A stretch of 64,000 nt of DNA from Marinibacterium sp050389775 (GCF_050389775.1 NZ_CP177144.1:2232001-2296000), one strand, 5' to 3'; shown: positions 1 through 9,362, counted from the first letter of the stretch. Notes: generated by a model not told the origin, from the letters alone. Program-made: numbers and translations.

Positions 1-397
1 CCTGCAACACCCGCTCGCCGCTGCGCGCCAGTTCGCCCTTGTGGCGACGCACCAGCGCGCCGATGCGTTCCACCATGACCCGCGGCGAATAGGGCTTGGC
101 CACGTAATCATCCGCGCCCATCCGCAGACCCATGGCCTCTTCCAGCTCGGATGCCTTGGACGTCATAAGCATCACCGGGATATCCGATTGCGCGCGGATC
201 TGCGCCAGCAGGGCCAGCCCGTCGATCCGCGGCAGCTGCGTGTCCATGATAGCCATGTCGGGTTGCAGCCGGCGCATCGAGCGCAGCGCAAGGGTCGGGT
301 CCACGAAGGCCTCGACCTGGTATCCCTCGTTTTCAAGCAGACCGGACAGCGCGGCAAGACCGTCACGGTCCTGGTCGATCAAAATGACCGTTTTCAT
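1..397 (-). CDS. Response regulator, receiver domain (ChvI/OmpR-like), partial
   Basis: This is a two-component response regulator whose C-terminal output domain runs off the left edge of the window. About 132 residues are visible. They form a complete receiver domain with acidic-pocket residues D8 and D10, a phospho-acceptor Asp at D52 (MDTQLPRIDG), T79 and the conserved K101 (VAKPYSP). The stretch GLRMGADDYVAKPYSPR followed by MVERI is very close to ChvI-type regulators of alphaproteobacteria, so a winged-helix OmpR output domain is expected but not seen. The ATG is preceded by a strong GAAGGAG ribosome binding site, which fixes the start. The partner histidine kinase is not in the window. 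The family call is secure; the ChvI-like assignment is inference from the receiver domain alone. Confidence 0.9.
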   Translation of the reverse strand, partial: MKTVILIDQDRDGLAALSGLLENEGYQVEAFVDPTLALRSMRRLQPDMAIMDTQLPRIDGLALLAQIRAQSDIPVMLMTSKASELEEAMGLRMGADDYVAKPYSPRVMVERIGALVRRHKGELARSGERVLQ

Positions 398-1090
398 GAA
401 TTCTCCTTCTCGAGTCACGGCCCCTGAAATTGGGGCCGGCCAGGGCCCGGAAATCCCGGACCGTTGGCTCTCAACCCGACCGATATGGGGAACGACCGGG
501 GCCATGCAATTGGCAGCAGGGCCAATCCCTTGCCAAAACCGGCCAGGTCACGGCAACGTGTCAGTTCCGTGACAGGATCGCCGGGGCAGGATGACCCAAA
601 ACCCCCGCGCCCGGGGCAATCCGGGGCGCAACGGTCTCATCTCTCTGATGTTTTTCGGAAGGGGGGTGATGTCAGTAGTCGGGGTCGCTCCTGACATATT
701 GCTAGAACCCGCGGCGCCGGTGGGCCCCAGCGTGGATGAGCAGATTGGCTTGTCGCTCATAGAACAGGCCGATCATGGAGCCAGCCAGTATCGAGACGAA
801 CCAACATCGCACCAACCAGTCAATGGGGCGGCCGCTCGAAGAGCCGGCCAACCCGATCATCGGCCCTGTCGTGTGTCAAACCGGCCCTGCGTCACGCCAG
901 CCGAGCATCGGACCGGCGCTGCGCAAACCCGGCCCACCGTCAAATCACACAGGCATAAATGCAGCTGGGCGCCAAACCGACGCAGCATCAAGCCGGCCAC
1001 AGTCAATTTGCCGAACCACCACGCCGCTCGTCGCCCAACCGACCCGGCATCAAACCGGCCAGGTCCCCGACCGGCCGGTCCCGATGTGTC
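398..1090. other. Gene-poor 693-bp spacer with low-complexity tract
   Basis: No convincing gene is seen here. The left part should hold the promoter of the response regulator. It contains an inverted repeat TGTCA-N6-TGACA at 559-574. The right part (about 775-1085) is compositionally odd: short words such as CCGGCC, AAACCGGCC and CCAACC recur at irregular spacing, and the plus strand stays open over long stretches with Pro/Gly/Arg/Gln-rich translations that resemble no protein. This looks like a decayed repeat tract rather than coding sequence. Confidence 0.6.
559..574. promoter_or_regulatory. Inverted repeat TGTCA-N6-TGACA
   Basis: A 16-bp inverted repeat with 5-bp arms lies about 160 bp upstream of the response-regulator start codon. 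It resembles other TGTCA/TGACA half-sites seen in this window near regulator genes. A role as an operator is only inferred from position and symmetry. Confidence 0.25.
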
Positions 1091-1714
1091 TCAGTCCTTG
1101 AAGTTGCGGCTGACCTTGATCTGGTCCCAGGCCCAGACCACTTCCTGCAGCTGTTCTTCCTGGCTGCGGTCGCCGCCGTTCATGTCGGGGTGCAGCACCT
1201 TGATCAGCTTCTTGTAAGCCTTGCGCACCTCGGCCTTGGTCCAATCGTCCTTGGCTTCCAGGATCTCGATCGCCTTGCGCTCGGTCGGCGGCAGCTTGCG
1301 CCCCGACACCACCCGGCCCTTGTTCTTGGTGCCGTTGGCCCCCAGCACCTGGTGCGGATCCTCGATGCCCAGCCGTGCCCAGGCCCGCGCCTCGGGATCG
1401 CCCAGCGGCTTGGTCTCGCGCTCCCAGACCTTGTCCTTCGACCGCTGCGCGTTCAGCTCGGCCTCGGTCGTGCCGTCGAAGAAGTTCCATTTCAGGTTGT
1501 ATTCCCGCACGTGCTGCTGGCAAAACCAGAAATATTCGTCCAGCACGTCGGGCGCCTTGGGGGCACGGAACTTGCCCGGCTCGTTGCAGCCTTCATGTTC
1601 GCAAAGACGGGTCGATGTCTCGGATGCGCCGGACATGCCCCTGCGACCGCGCGGGTTCTTTTTCTTGGACGCAGAGACGGACATATCGAAACCGAAGGGG
1701 TCAGACTTGGTCAT
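1091..1714 (-). CDS. J-domain (DnaJ-like) protein with N-terminal Cys/His cluster
   Basis: This 207-aa protein carries a C-terminal J domain: helix II is basic (WTKAEVRKAYKKLIKVL) and leads into the invariant HPD tripeptide at 175-177. J domains stimulate the ATPase of DnaK-type chaperones. The N-terminal half lacks the G/F and zinc-finger regions of true DnaJ. It instead has C38-x4-C43 and C65-x2-H68, which could form a small metal site. It is therefore a short J-domain co-chaperone and not DnaJ itself. It is divergent from bolA across 74 bp. The partner and the role of the Cys/His cluster are unknown. Confidence 0.85.
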   Translation of the reverse strand: MTKSDPFGFDMSVSASKKKNPRGRRGMSGASETSTRLCEHEGCNEPGKFRAPKAPDVLDEYFWFCQQHVREYNLKWNFFDGTTEAELNAQRSKDKVWERETKPLGDPEARAWARLGIEDPHQVLGANGTKNKGRVVSGRKLPPTERKAIEILEAKDDWTKAEVRKAYKKLIKVLHPDMNGGDRSQEEQLQEVVWAWDQIKVSRNFKD

Positions 1715-1788
1715 GTGCGGGCACCTTTTCGACTCGGAATGGTGAGTTTAAACTTTGTCAGGCCAGATAGAAGGGGGCGGTTGAAAAA

Positions 1789-2067
1789 ATGGTGACTGAA
1801 GCGGGCCAAGGTGCCGTCACGTCTGAAATCCGGGACCGGTTGACCAAGGCCTTTGCGCCGACGGAACTGGTCGTGACCGATGAAAGCGAGGCCCATCGTG
1901 GCCATGCCGGGTACCAGGAAGGGGGCGAAAGCCATTTCCACGTGACCATCCGCGCTGCCGCCTTTGACGGCAAGTCGCGGATCGCCCGGCACCGGGCGGT
2001 GCACGGGGCGCTGGGGCCGGATCTGATCGGGCGCATTCATGCGCTGGCCCTCGACATCGGAACCTAG
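1789..2067 (+). CDS. bolA: BolA family protein
   Basis: This 92-aa protein is a full-length BolA-family member. The central ESHFHVTI strand and the following helix with RHRAVHGAL are hallmark BolA segments. BolA proteins usually partner monothiol glutaredoxins in Fe-S or iron-regulation complexes, and some act in transcriptional control. The ATG at 1789 follows a purine-rich AGGGGG site. It is divergent from the J-domain gene. Its TAG stop overlaps the stop of the convergent DUF4177 gene within a single CTAG. Whether it is the BolA1 type or another paralogue cannot be settled from sequence alone. Confidence 0.9.
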   Translation: MVTEAGQGAVTSEIRDRLTKAFAPTELVVTDESEAHRGHAGYQEGGESHFHVTIRAAAFDGKSRIARHRAVHGALGPDLIGRIHALALDIGT

Positions 2068-2501
2068 TCGCGGTCGCGCCAGCCGCGCAGCGCGATCGCG
2101 CCCTTGTCGTCGTCCGTGTCATCCTCGGGCGGCGGCGTGGGCTCGGCTGGGACAAAGGCGGCCGGCTCTTCGGCGAATTCCGGCGACGGTTCGGCCCGCA
2201 GCGGCGGGGCGGTGTTGGCCGCCATGGCCGGCGCCGCGATCAGCGACGGGTCGATGGCCTCGGGCGCGTTGCGTTCACGCCGAAAGATCAACAGGTTGCG
2301 CCATTCCCGCGTGGTCTTGGACAGGCCCGAGCGTTCTTCGTTGGGCAGCATCTCGGCCCGGACGAATTCCCACCCGCCCTCGGCCATGCGGTTCAGCACC
2401 GATTCGACCGAATGGGCAAAACGGGCCTCGGGCTGCTTGACCCCCTTGACCTTGTCGCCGCGCGTCGGCGCCGGAACGACCTTGTACTCGAATTGGGGCA
2501 T
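2064..2501 (-). CDS. DUF4177-like protein with acidic tail
   Basis: This 145-aa protein has two parts. The first, about 75 residues (start FEYKVVPAP, then GWEFVRAEMLP and LLIFRR), matches the DUF4177 pattern of a small beta-rich domain of unknown function. The second, residues 80-145, is low-complexity, rich in Pro, Ala, Glu and Asp, and ends in a basic GWRDRD. No signal peptide or membrane segment is seen. It runs convergently with bolA, and the two stop codons share CTAG at 2064-2067. Function is unknown; the DUF4177 match is from memory of the family pattern. Confidence 0.75.
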   Translation of the reverse strand: MPQFEYKVVPAPTRGDKVKGVKQPEARFAHSVESVLNRMAEGGWEFVRAEMLPNEERSGLSKTTREWRNLLIFRRERNAPEAIDPSLIAAPAMAANTAPPLRAEPSPEFAEEPAAFVPAEPTPPPEDDTDDDKGAIALRGWRDRD

Positions 2502-2667
2502 GGCGGCGGACCTTTCTGCAAAACCCGGGGGAGACTACCAGACCCGCCGCCCGAAGAAAGCCCGCATCTTGGCGCCCCGGCCAATTCTCGCGCGTTGTTG
2601 TCCGCCCGCCACCGACCTGGCCGCACCCATGTGGCGGATCACCGTCGGCCCCGTTTCCCAGGCCGGA

Positions 2668-3144
2668 TCACTTGCGCCGAATGCCCACCGAACGGCCCGC
2701 CCGCTCGGGCCAGCCCAGCGGATCATGGGCGGCTTTCATCGCCGCCACCCGCTTTGCAATGTCGGGCGGAAAGGGCGCAACCCTGGGGCCGGAGCGGTCG
2801 ATATGCAGCCCCAGCGCCTCGCCCGTCGCGGCCAGCCAGCCGTCCACATGGTGGATCTCCTGGTAGGTATGGAATTTCGATGTATCGTGGTCGATCAGCT
2901 GCAGGCTGACCCGCACCTTGTCGCCCAGGTGCAGCTCGCGCACATAGCTCAGGTGGAATTCGGCCGTGTAGGTCGTAAAGCCCCGCTGGGCGTAGTCCGG
3001 GCCGAAACCCAGCAATTCATAGGCCTCGTCACCGCAGCGGTCGAAGAGCACGTTGTAAAAGGCCATGTTCAGGTGGCCGTTATAGTCGATCCAGTCGGGC
3101 TGGATCTCCATGACCGAAGACATGAACGGGGCGGGGATGGTCAT
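2668..3144 (-). CDS. Hotdog-fold acyl-CoA thioesterase
   Basis: This 158-aa protein is a 4-hydroxybenzoyl-CoA-type hotdog thioesterase. The signature DWIDYNGHLN near the N-terminus supplies the candidate catalytic D20, and the strand ELHLGDKVRV is typical of the fold. Such enzymes hydrolyse acyl-CoA thioesters; members of this subgroup often sit near carnitine or fatty-acid genes. The ATG is preceded by an AGGAG site. The gene lies upstream of, and on the same strand as, the DUF4177 gene. It is separated from gatB by a spacer with a perfect palindromic repeat. The substrate is not predictable. Confidence 0.8.
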   Translation of the reverse strand: MTIPAPFMSSVMEIQPDWIDYNGHLNMAFYNVLFDRCGDEAYELLGFGPDYAQRGFTTYTAEFHLSYVRELHLGDKVRVSLQLIDHDTSKFHTYQEIHHVDGWLAATGEALGLHIDRSGPRVAPFPPDIAKRVAAMKAAHDPLGWPERAGRSVGIRRK

Positions 3145-3244
3145 TGCGGCTCTCCTGTCGCTGTCGACCGGAGGCTAGGTCCGGCGCGGGACGGGATCAA
3201 GCCGAAGGGCAGGGCGTCTTGGGGCGACCGGTGCCGACCGCGGC

Positions 3245-3272
3245 GTAGGATGGGTGCTTGCACCCATCCTAC
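3245..3272. repeat. Dispersed palindromic repeat, copy 1
   Basis: A perfect palindrome has arms GTAGGATGGGTGC / GCACCCATCCTAC around a TT loop. It lies 6 bp downstream of the gatB stop codon. Related copies occur at 32538-32563 and 51518-51544. It could fold into a 13-bp hairpin in RNA and may act as a terminator or mRNA-end stabiliser for gatB. It lacks a T-run, so it is treated here as a repeat element. Confidence 0.8.
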
Positions 3273-3278
3273 CGGGGA

Positions 3279-4790
3279 TCACAGGCCGAGCTTTGCCGTG
3301 ACGATGTCGTTCACGGCCTTGGGATTCGCCTTGCCGCCGGTGGCCTTCATGACCTGGCCGACGAACCAGCCGGCCAGCTTGGGATTGGCCTTGGCCTTTT
3401 CGACCTGCGCCGGGTTGGCCGCGATCACCTCGTCCACCGCCGTTTCGATCGCGCCGGTGTCGGTGACCTGCTTCATGCCTTTCTTCTCGACGATGTCGGC
3501 CGGGTCACCGCCTTCGGTATAGACGATTTCAAACAGGTCCTTGGCGATCTTGCCCGAAATGTCGCCCTTGGCGATCAGGTCGATGATGCCGCCCAGCTGT
3601 GCCGGCGAAACCGGGCTGACGGTGATGTCGTGGTCTTCTTTTTTCAGCCGGCCGAAGAGCTCGTTGATCACCCAGTTGGCTGCCATCTTGCCGTCGCGTC
3701 CCGCGGCGACCTCTTCGAAATAGGCCGCCGATTCCACCTCGGCCGTCAACACCGAGGCATCATAATCGGTCAGGCCGAAGTCGTTGATGAAGCGTGCTTT
3801 CTTCTCGTCCGGCAGTTCGGGCAGCCCGGCCTGGATGTCATCGACCCAGGCCTGTTCGATTTCCAGCGGCAGCAGGTCGGGATCGGGGAAGTAGCGGTAA
3901 TCATGCGCCTCTTCCTTCGACCGCATCGAGCGCGTCTCGCCCTTGTCGGGATCGTAAAGCCGGGTTTCCTGGTCGACCTGGCCGCCGGCCTCGACGATGG
4001 CAATCTGGCGTTTCGCCTCGACCTCAATGGCTTGCTGGATGAACCGCATCGAGTTCATGTTCTTGATCTCGCAGCGCGTCCCCAGATGCGAGAAATCCTG
4101 CGTTTCCTGGTATTTCTCGTAGGCGCCCGGCCGGCAGATCGACACGTTCACGTCGGCCCGCAGGTTGCCGTTCTGCATGTTGCCGTCGCAGGTGCCGAGA
4201 TAACGCAGGATCTGCCTGAGCTTCGCGATGTAAGCCGCTGCTTCTTCAGGGCTTCTGATGTCCGGGCGCGACACGATTTCCATCAGTGCGACACCGGTGC
4301 GGTTGAGGTCGACAAAGGACATGTGGGGGTCCATGTCGTGGATCGACTTGCCCGCGTCCTGTTCGATATGGATGCGTTCGATCCGCACTTTGCGTCCCAC
4401 GCCTGCACCCAGTTCGACCAGCACTTCGCCTTCGCCCACGATGGGGTGATACAGCTGCGAGATCTGGTAGCCCTGCGGGAGGTCGGGATAGAAGTAATTC
4501 TTGCGGTCGAAGGCCGACACGAGGTTGATCTGTGCCTTCAGCCCCAGCCCGGTGCGCACCGCCTGTTCGACGCAGAAGTCATTGATGACCGGCAACATTC
4601 CCGGCATCGCGGCATCCACGAAGGCGACGTTGGCATTGGGCTCGGCGCCGAATTGCGTCGAGGCGCCGGAAAACAGCTTGGCCCGGGAGCTCACCTGGGC
4701 GTGCACTTCCATCCCGATCACCAGTTCCCAGTCGTGCTTGGCACCGGCAATGACCTTGGGTTTCGGGGCGTCGTAGGTGAGATCGAGCAT
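3279..4790 (-). CDS. gatB: Asp-tRNA(Asn)/Glu-tRNA(Gln) amidotransferase subunit B
   Basis: This 503-aa protein is GatB, the tRNA-binding and ATP-dependent kinase subunit of the GatCAB complex. The complex converts Glu-tRNA(Gln) and Asp-tRNA(Asn) to the amidated forms in the cytoplasm. Diagnostic segments are [12 protein letters not shown] near the N-terminus, [19 protein letters not shown] in the core, [13 protein letters not shown], and the C-terminal helical YqeY-like tail ([22 protein letters not shown]). Length is standard and the gene looks intact. gatA and gatC are not in this window. Start ATG at 4790. Confidence 0.97.
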   Translation of the reverse strand: MLDLTYDAPKPKVIAGAKHDWELVIGMEVHAQVSSRAKLFSGASTQFGAEPNANVAFVDAAMPGMLPVINDFCVEQAVRTGLGLKAQINLVSAFDRKNYFYPDLPQGYQISQLYHPIVGEGEVLVELGAGVGRKVRIERIHIEQDAGKSIHDMDPHMSFVDLNRTGVALMEIVSRPDIRSPEEAAAYIAKLRQILRYLGTCDGNMQNGNLRADVNVSICRPGAYEKYQETQDFSHLGTRCEIKNMNSMRFIQQAIEVEAKRQIAIVEAGGQVDQETRLYDPDKGETRSMRSKEEAHDYRYFPDPDLLPLEIEQAWVDDIQAGLPELPDEKKARFINDFGLTDYDASVLTAEVESAAYFEEVAAGRDGKMAANWVINELFGRLKKEDHDITVSPVSPAQLGGIIDLIAKGDISGKIAKDLFEIVYTEGGDPADIVEKKGMKQVTDTGAIETAVDEVIAANPAQVEKAKANPKLAGWFVGQVMKATGGKANPKAVNDIVTAKLGL

Positions 4791-4860
4791 CGTCGCGGCT
4801 CCAGGTTACAGGCTGGCCCGCGTTCTAAGCCAGCCGGCCCGGCGGAGCAAGCGCATGCGC

Positions 4861-6138
4861 TCAGAAGGGCGTCAGTTCGGGGCCCTTGGGCGTGAACCGC
4901 ACGCGATTGCCGCGCAGGATGTCTTCGGCGAAATTGTCGCAGATGGCCTGCAGTGCATCGGTCCGGCCGCGCAGCATGAACCGGCTGTTCGAGGTCACGC
5001 GCGCAGCGGTGTCGGCGCCTTCGGCGGCATGGGCCCAGATCATCGGATGCACTTCGGTCAGGTGGTCGCGGATCAGCCAGCGGGCGCATTCGGAAATCCG
5101 CGTGCGGGTGAAATCTGCCGTGGAATCAAAGCCCAGGCGCTGTTGCAAGGTGATCGAGCAATAGGCCGTCAGCATGTTGATCATGGGCTGGTCGGGGCGG
5201 GCGGCAACGATGTCATGTAGCCCGTCGATGAAGAAATCCAGGTCCACGCCGGCGCAGGCCTCTTCGTCGATGGCCAGCGCGTCGAACTGGACCCAAGCAT
5301 AGGCGGCATTGCCCCAGATGTCGCGGGTGCGCGCGGCGGTCCGGCGGGCTTCCAGTTCCAGCTGGGCATAGCTGCCGAACCAGCGCGGCAGCAGATGGAT
5401 GCCAAGCGCGCGCATGTGGCGGTGGTTGCGCGGATCGAGGTCGATGAGGTCTTCGTAATCGTCGGCAATGCGTCCGCGCGGGTCGTCATCTCCGGCAAGC
5501 AGCGCGCAACGGGCCGCGGCCAGCGCCGGGCTGTCCAGCTCAAGTGCGCAATGTGATTGAAGAATTTCCTCGGCCCGCTCGAAGTGGTGGTGAAAGGCCG
5601 ACCGGTTGGCGCGCGGCACCGTGGCGTCCCATCCGGTGCCCCGCCAGGCCCAGCCCAGGTCGATATGGGCCAGCGCAACCACCAGCGCGACGGGGTACGT
5701 CGGATTGTCCTTAAGCACCTCTTCCAGTTCAAGGATGCCCGCGCGCAACGGCGCATCGCGCGACGGCCGGCCGTCCATCAACGCATGTTCCGCGGCCAGA
5801 ACCACATCGGACCGCGCACCAAGGGCCAACAGGTCGGCGCGGGGCATGCCGGATGGGGTCGTGGCGCGGGCGGCTTCGGCGTCCGCGATCTCGGATGTCA
5901 GGAGCTCCCATTGCTCCTGACGTGCCAGGAAACGCCCCCGGGCCACGTAACGGTCGCGCAATTCCTGGTCGGTGCTTTGCTCACGGATGGCAATTTCCAG
6001 GCATTTCTCGGGGTTTATGTCCGGCGACGGGGTCAAGGGCGAGGGCAGGCCCAGCGGCATGGCGGGATGCCCGGCGTCGGACCGGGCGAACAATCGGTCA
6101 CGGATCCTGCGGAAAGCGGCGAGAAGCGAAGTCTTCAT
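4861..6138 (-). CDS. Conserved hypothetical protein, 425 aa
   Basis: I do not recognise a named family. From the ATG at 6138 (MKTSLLAAFRRIRDRL) it is 425 aa; the frame stays open upstream to 6192, but the inner start gives a more plausible N-terminus. It is soluble, Trp- and Leu-rich and largely helical, with segments such as HHHFERAEEILQSH and repeated Ala-rich helices that suggest a TPR-like alpha-solenoid. It ends RFTPKGPELTPF. There is no signal peptide and no clear catalytic motif. It lies between gatB and a small membrane-protein gene on the same strand, with little space for separate promoters. Confidence 0.7.
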   Translation of the reverse strand: MKTSLLAAFRRIRDRLFARSDAGHPAMPLGLPSPLTPSPDINPEKCLEIAIREQSTDQELRDRYVARGRFLARQEQWELLTSEIADAEAARATTPSGMPRADLLALGARSDVVLAAEHALMDGRPSRDAPLRAGILELEEVLKDNPTYPVALVVALAHIDLGWAWRGTGWDATVPRANRSAFHHHFERAEEILQSHCALELDSPALAAARCALLAGDDDPRGRIADDYEDLIDLDPRNHRHMRALGIHLLPRWFGSYAQLELEARRTAARTRDIWGNAAYAWVQFDALAIDEEACAGVDLDFFIDGLHDIVAARPDQPMINMLTAYCSITLQQRLGFDSTADFTRTRISECARWLIRDHLTEVHPMIWAHAAEGADTAARVTSNSRFMLRGRTDALQAICDNFAEDILRGNRVRFTPKGPELTPF

Positions 6139-6247
6139 TCTGTACTCGGTCGGTTGGTACCTCGTCACAGATCGCCGGGTTTTGAGGCGCAATCATGGCG
6201 GTTTCGCGGAGCTTTCTCAGCCATTCAAAGACGCCATGACACGAGTG

Positions 6248-6706
6248 TTAAGGCCGGGTCCCGGGGCGCAGGCCGGACGGCGCAAAATGGTGCCGTTCCG
6301 TGGCAAGCCCGTGCGCCTGCAATGCGGCCTCGAAGGCCCGGTGCGGAGGGCGCAGGTCCGGGGGCAGGCGGATGCGGCGCCCGTCCGTCAGGCAAAGCGT
6401 GATGCGAACCGAGAAATCCCATAGGGTGTCGAACCGGATTTTGTCGATGCGGTTCAAGGGTATGCCGACTTTCCTGCGGCCGGCTTGCCAGCGCAGCCCT
6501 GAGGCATCGAGTTGCAGGAACGTGGCCGGCGCCCGGACGAGGTCCGCCAGGGCGGGCAAGGTCATCAGGGCGATCGGTGCCAGGATCCACGGGCTGGCAC
6601 CAAGGCCGAACCGGGCGGCGATCAGCGCCGCCCAGATCAACAGGCAGACGGCAGCGACCGGCCAGGACCGACCGCTGCCGCGATGGGTGAACGGATCGGG
6701 TGCCAC
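6248..6706 (-). CDS. Small membrane protein with PH-like C-terminal region
   Basis: This is a predicted 152-aa protein of unknown function. The start chosen is a GTG that begins about 11 bases past the pepN stop; longer versions would overlap pepN in another frame. Residues about 16-55 form one or two hydrophobic helices (VAAVCLLIWAALIAARFGLG and PWILAPIALMTLPALADLV). The C-terminal half (LQLDASGLRW, GIPLNRIDKIRFD, ITLCLTDGRRIRLP) has the alternating strand pattern of bacterial PH-like membrane-anchored domains. The position suggests co-transcription with pepN. The start is uncertain. Confidence 0.55.
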   Translation of the reverse strand: MAPDPFTHRGSGRSWPVAAVCLLIWAALIAARFGLGASPWILAPIALMTLPALADLVRAPATFLQLDASGLRWQAGRRKVGIPLNRIDKIRFDTLWDFSVRITLCLTDGRRIRLPPDLRPPHRAFEAALQAHGLATERHHFAPSGLRPGTRP

Positions 6707-6716
6707 GACCCGGCGG

Positions 6717-9272
6717 TCAGGCCAGGATGCGTTGCACCATTTCGGACACATCGCGCGACAGCCCCTCGGTCGCCGCGATCCGGTCCAGCGCGGCCCGGGC
6801 ATGCCCCCGGCGCGTCGCGTCATAGCGTTTCCAGGTCTGGAAGGCCGTGCACATCCGCGCGGTGGTCTGGGGATTGACGGGATCAAGTCGGATCAGCCAA
6901 TCGGCCAGCAGGTCATAGCCGGCGCCGTCCTTGCGATGGAACCCGGCATGATGGCCGGCCAGCGCGCCCAGCGTCGCCCGGAAGCGGTTGGGGTTTTTCA
7001 TATTGAAGTCAGGATGTTCCGTCAGCGCCCTGGCCACGTCGACGACCCTTTCGGGTGCGGCCTGCATGATTTGCAGTCCGAACCACTTGTCGATCACCAG
7101 CCGATCGTGCTGCCAATTGTCGTAGAATTCGGCCAATTGTGCCTCGCCCTTGCCGGCCAGGATCAGGCAGGCCAGCGCGTTCAGCTTGAGCGTCATGTTG
7201 TCGGCGGCCGCATATTGCGCCGCTGCGGCGGCCCCGCCATCCAACCGGGTCAGCAGGCCCAGAACGGCGCCACCCAGGGCGCGTTTGCCCGATTGCTCGG
7301 CATCGGGGCGATAGGGGCCATCCACGCGGGTCTCGGCCTCCAGCCGTGGCAGGACGTCCTGCAGATGTTCGGCCAGTGACTGGCGCAACGTTTCGACGGC
7401 TTGCCAGATGGCATCGGGATCGGGGGTGATGCCCTTGTCGGCCAACGCCCCGGCCAGCGCAGATTGCGTCGGGAAGGACAGCATCAGCGCACGGTAGGCC
7501 GGATCGAGGCTGTCGTCGCGCAGCACGGCCTTCATGCCATCGAGATACGCCGCGGCGGGCACGGCGCCATCGGCGGCCATGTCCAGAAGTGTCTGCTGCG
7601 CCAGGGCATTACCGGCTTCCCAGCGGGTAAAGCTGTCGGTGTCATGGGCCAGCAGAAAGGCGCGTTCCTCGGTGGTAGCATCCCGATCCAGCGTGACAGG
7701 CGCCGAGAACCCGCGCAGCAGCGATGGCACTGGCCGGGCGGCCAGGTCTTCGAAGCGGAAACTCTGTTCCTCTTCGGTGATTTCCAGCACCGTCGTGGGC
7801 AGAACCTCGTCGCCGTTGGGATTGAGCAGGCCTATGGCCATCGGAATGACCTGCGGCAAGGGCGCGGGCGTTGCGGCAGAAGGCTTGGTCTCCTGGCGGA
7901 AGGTCAGGGTATAGGTGCCGTCGGCCCAATGCTCGGCCACCGATACGCGCGGCGTGCCCGCCTGGGTGTACCAGCGCTTGAATTGTGCCAGATCGCGGCC
8001 GGTCGCGTCTTCGAAGACCTGCAGCCAATCCTCGATCGTGCAGGCCTGGCCATCATGACGGTCGAAATAGAGATCCAGCGCGGCCTTGTATCCATCATCC
8101 CCCACGAGTCGTTTCAGCATGCCGATCACCTCGGCACCCTTTTCATAGACCGTGGCGGTGTAGAAATTGTTGATTTCCTGGTATTGATCCGGCCGCACCG
8201 GATGGGCCAGCGGACCACCGTCTTCGGGGAATTGCCGGGCGCGCAGGTCGATGGCGTCCTGGATACGCTTGACCGGGGCCGACCGCATGTCAGAGGTGAA
8301 CTGGGCATCGCGGAAGACGGTCAGCCCTTCCTTGAGGCACAGCTGGAACCAGTCGCGGCAGGTGATGCGATTGCCGGTCCAGTTGTGAAAATACTCATGG
8401 GCGATGATCGCCTCGATCCGTTCGAAATTCATGTCGGTCGAGGTCTCGGGGCTGGCGAGAACAGCGGAAGAATTGAAGATATTCAACCCCTTGTTCTCCA
8501 TCGCACCCATGTTGAAATCATCGACCGCGACGATGTTGAAAACCTCCAGGTCGTATTCGCGACCATAGACGTCTTCGTCCCATTTCATCGATTTCTTCAG
8601 CGCTTCCATGCCGAAGGCGCATTTGCCCTCGTCACCGGGGCGGACCCAGAGGTTCAGCGCCACGTCCTTGCCCGAGGCGGTGGTGAACCGGTCGGATTGG
8701 GCGACCAACTCGCCCGCGACCAGCGCGAAGAGATAGGCGGGCTTGGGCCATGGGTCATGCCATTCGGCAAAGCCGTCGCCGCTGGACACCGGGTTGCCGT
8801 TGGACAACATCACCGGCGTGTCGGCCGAGCCTTCGATGCGCACGGTGAAGGTGCTCATGACATCGGGGCGGTCGGGATAGAAGGTGATCTTGCGGAAACC
8901 TTCGGCCTCGCATTGCGTGCAATACATGCCGTTTGACATGTAAAGCCCCTCCAGAGCGGTATTATTCGCCGGATCGATCTCGACCTCGGCCTCCCAGACG
9001 AAAGCTGTGTCAGGAACCTGGCAGGAGAGGCCCTGCGCTGTCAGTTGTGTGTCAACAGCGGTCCCGTCGATGGATGCAGAGATCAGTTTGAGCTCTTCGC
9101 CATGCAGGAAGAACGCCTGCGCCGGGGCATCGGGATTGGGCGAAAAGGCGATCCGGCTTTTGACGCGGGTGGCATGGGGCGCGAGGATGAAGGTCAGGTC
9201 GACCTTGTCGACCAGCCATCCGAAGGGTGTGTAATCGGACAGGTAGATCGTCTGGGGAGCAGCGTCGCGCAT
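6717..9272 (-). CDS. pepN: Aminopeptidase N (M1 metallopeptidase)
   Basis: This 851-aa enzyme is PepN, a cytoplasmic zinc aminopeptidase that trims N-terminal residues from peptides. It has the M1 signatures: exopeptidase motif GAMEN at 256-260 and zinc-binding HEYFHNW starting at H292 (H292, E293, H296), with the downstream NRITCRDWFQLCLKEGLTVF helix. The ATG at 9272 (MRDAAPQTIYLSDYTP) was chosen because the frame upstream encodes unrelated Arg/Gly-rich sequence; the resulting length is close to E. coli PepN (870 aa). It is divergent from a small membrane-protein gene across 90 bp. A PH-like membrane protein follows immediately. Confidence 0.96.
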   Translation of the reverse strand: MRDAAPQTIYLSDYTPFGWLVDKVDLTFILAPHATRVKSRIAFSPNPDAPAQAFFLHGEELKLISASIDGTAVDTQLTAQGLSCQVPDTAFVWEAEVEIDPANNTALEGLYMSNGMYCTQCEAEGFRKITFYPDRPDVMSTFTVRIEGSADTPVMLSNGNPVSSGDGFAEWHDPWPKPAYLFALVAGELVAQSDRFTTASGKDVALNLWVRPGDEGKCAFGMEALKKSMKWDEDVYGREYDLEVFNIVAVDDFNMGAMENKGLNIFNSSAVLASPETSTDMNFERIEAIIAHEYFHNWTGNRITCRDWFQLCLKEGLTVFRDAQFTSDMRSAPVKRIQDAIDLRARQFPEDGGPLAHPVRPDQYQEINNFYTATVYEKGAEVIGMLKRLVGDDGYKAALDLYFDRHDGQACTIEDWLQVFEDATGRDLAQFKRWYTQAGTPRVSVAEHWADGTYTLTFRQETKPSAATPAPLPQVIPMAIGLLNPNGDEVLPTTVLEITEEEQSFRFEDLAARPVPSLLRGFSAPVTLDRDATTEERAFLLAHDTDSFTRWEAGNALAQQTLLDMAADGAVPAAAYLDGMKAVLRDDSLDPAYRALMLSFPTQSALAGALADKGITPDPDAIWQAVETLRQSLAEHLQDVLPRLEAETRVDGPYRPDAEQSGKRALGGAVLGLLTRLDGGAAAAAQYAAADNMTLKLNALACLILAGKGEAQLAEFYDNWQHDRLVIDKWFGLQIMQAAPERVVDVARALTEHPDFNMKNPNRFRATLGALAGHHAGFHRKDGAGYDLLADWLIRLDPVNPQTTARMCTAFQTWKRYDATRRGHARAALDRIAATEGLSRDVSEMVQRILA

Positions 9273-9328
9273 GTTGTGTTTCCGTTTTCCATGAAACCAT
9301 GTGCCGGGACCGGCGTTATTGGCATGAC

Positions 9329-9334
9329 TATAAT
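9329..9334 (+). promoter_or_regulatory. Candidate -10 box TATAAT
   Basis: A consensus TATAAT lies in the pepN/small-protein divergent spacer, about 28 bp upstream of the small-protein ATG. No good -35 hexamer is seen at 17 bp, so this is a candidate only. Confidence 0.3.
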
Positions 9335-9362
9335 CACTTATCTGCCAACGGAAAGGAGCGCC

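Noticed and set aside
591..1217. Possible 208-aa plus-strand protein in the left spacer
   Set aside because: It is Pro/Arg/Gln-rich low complexity with no ribosome site, and its end overlaps the J-domain gene on the other strand.
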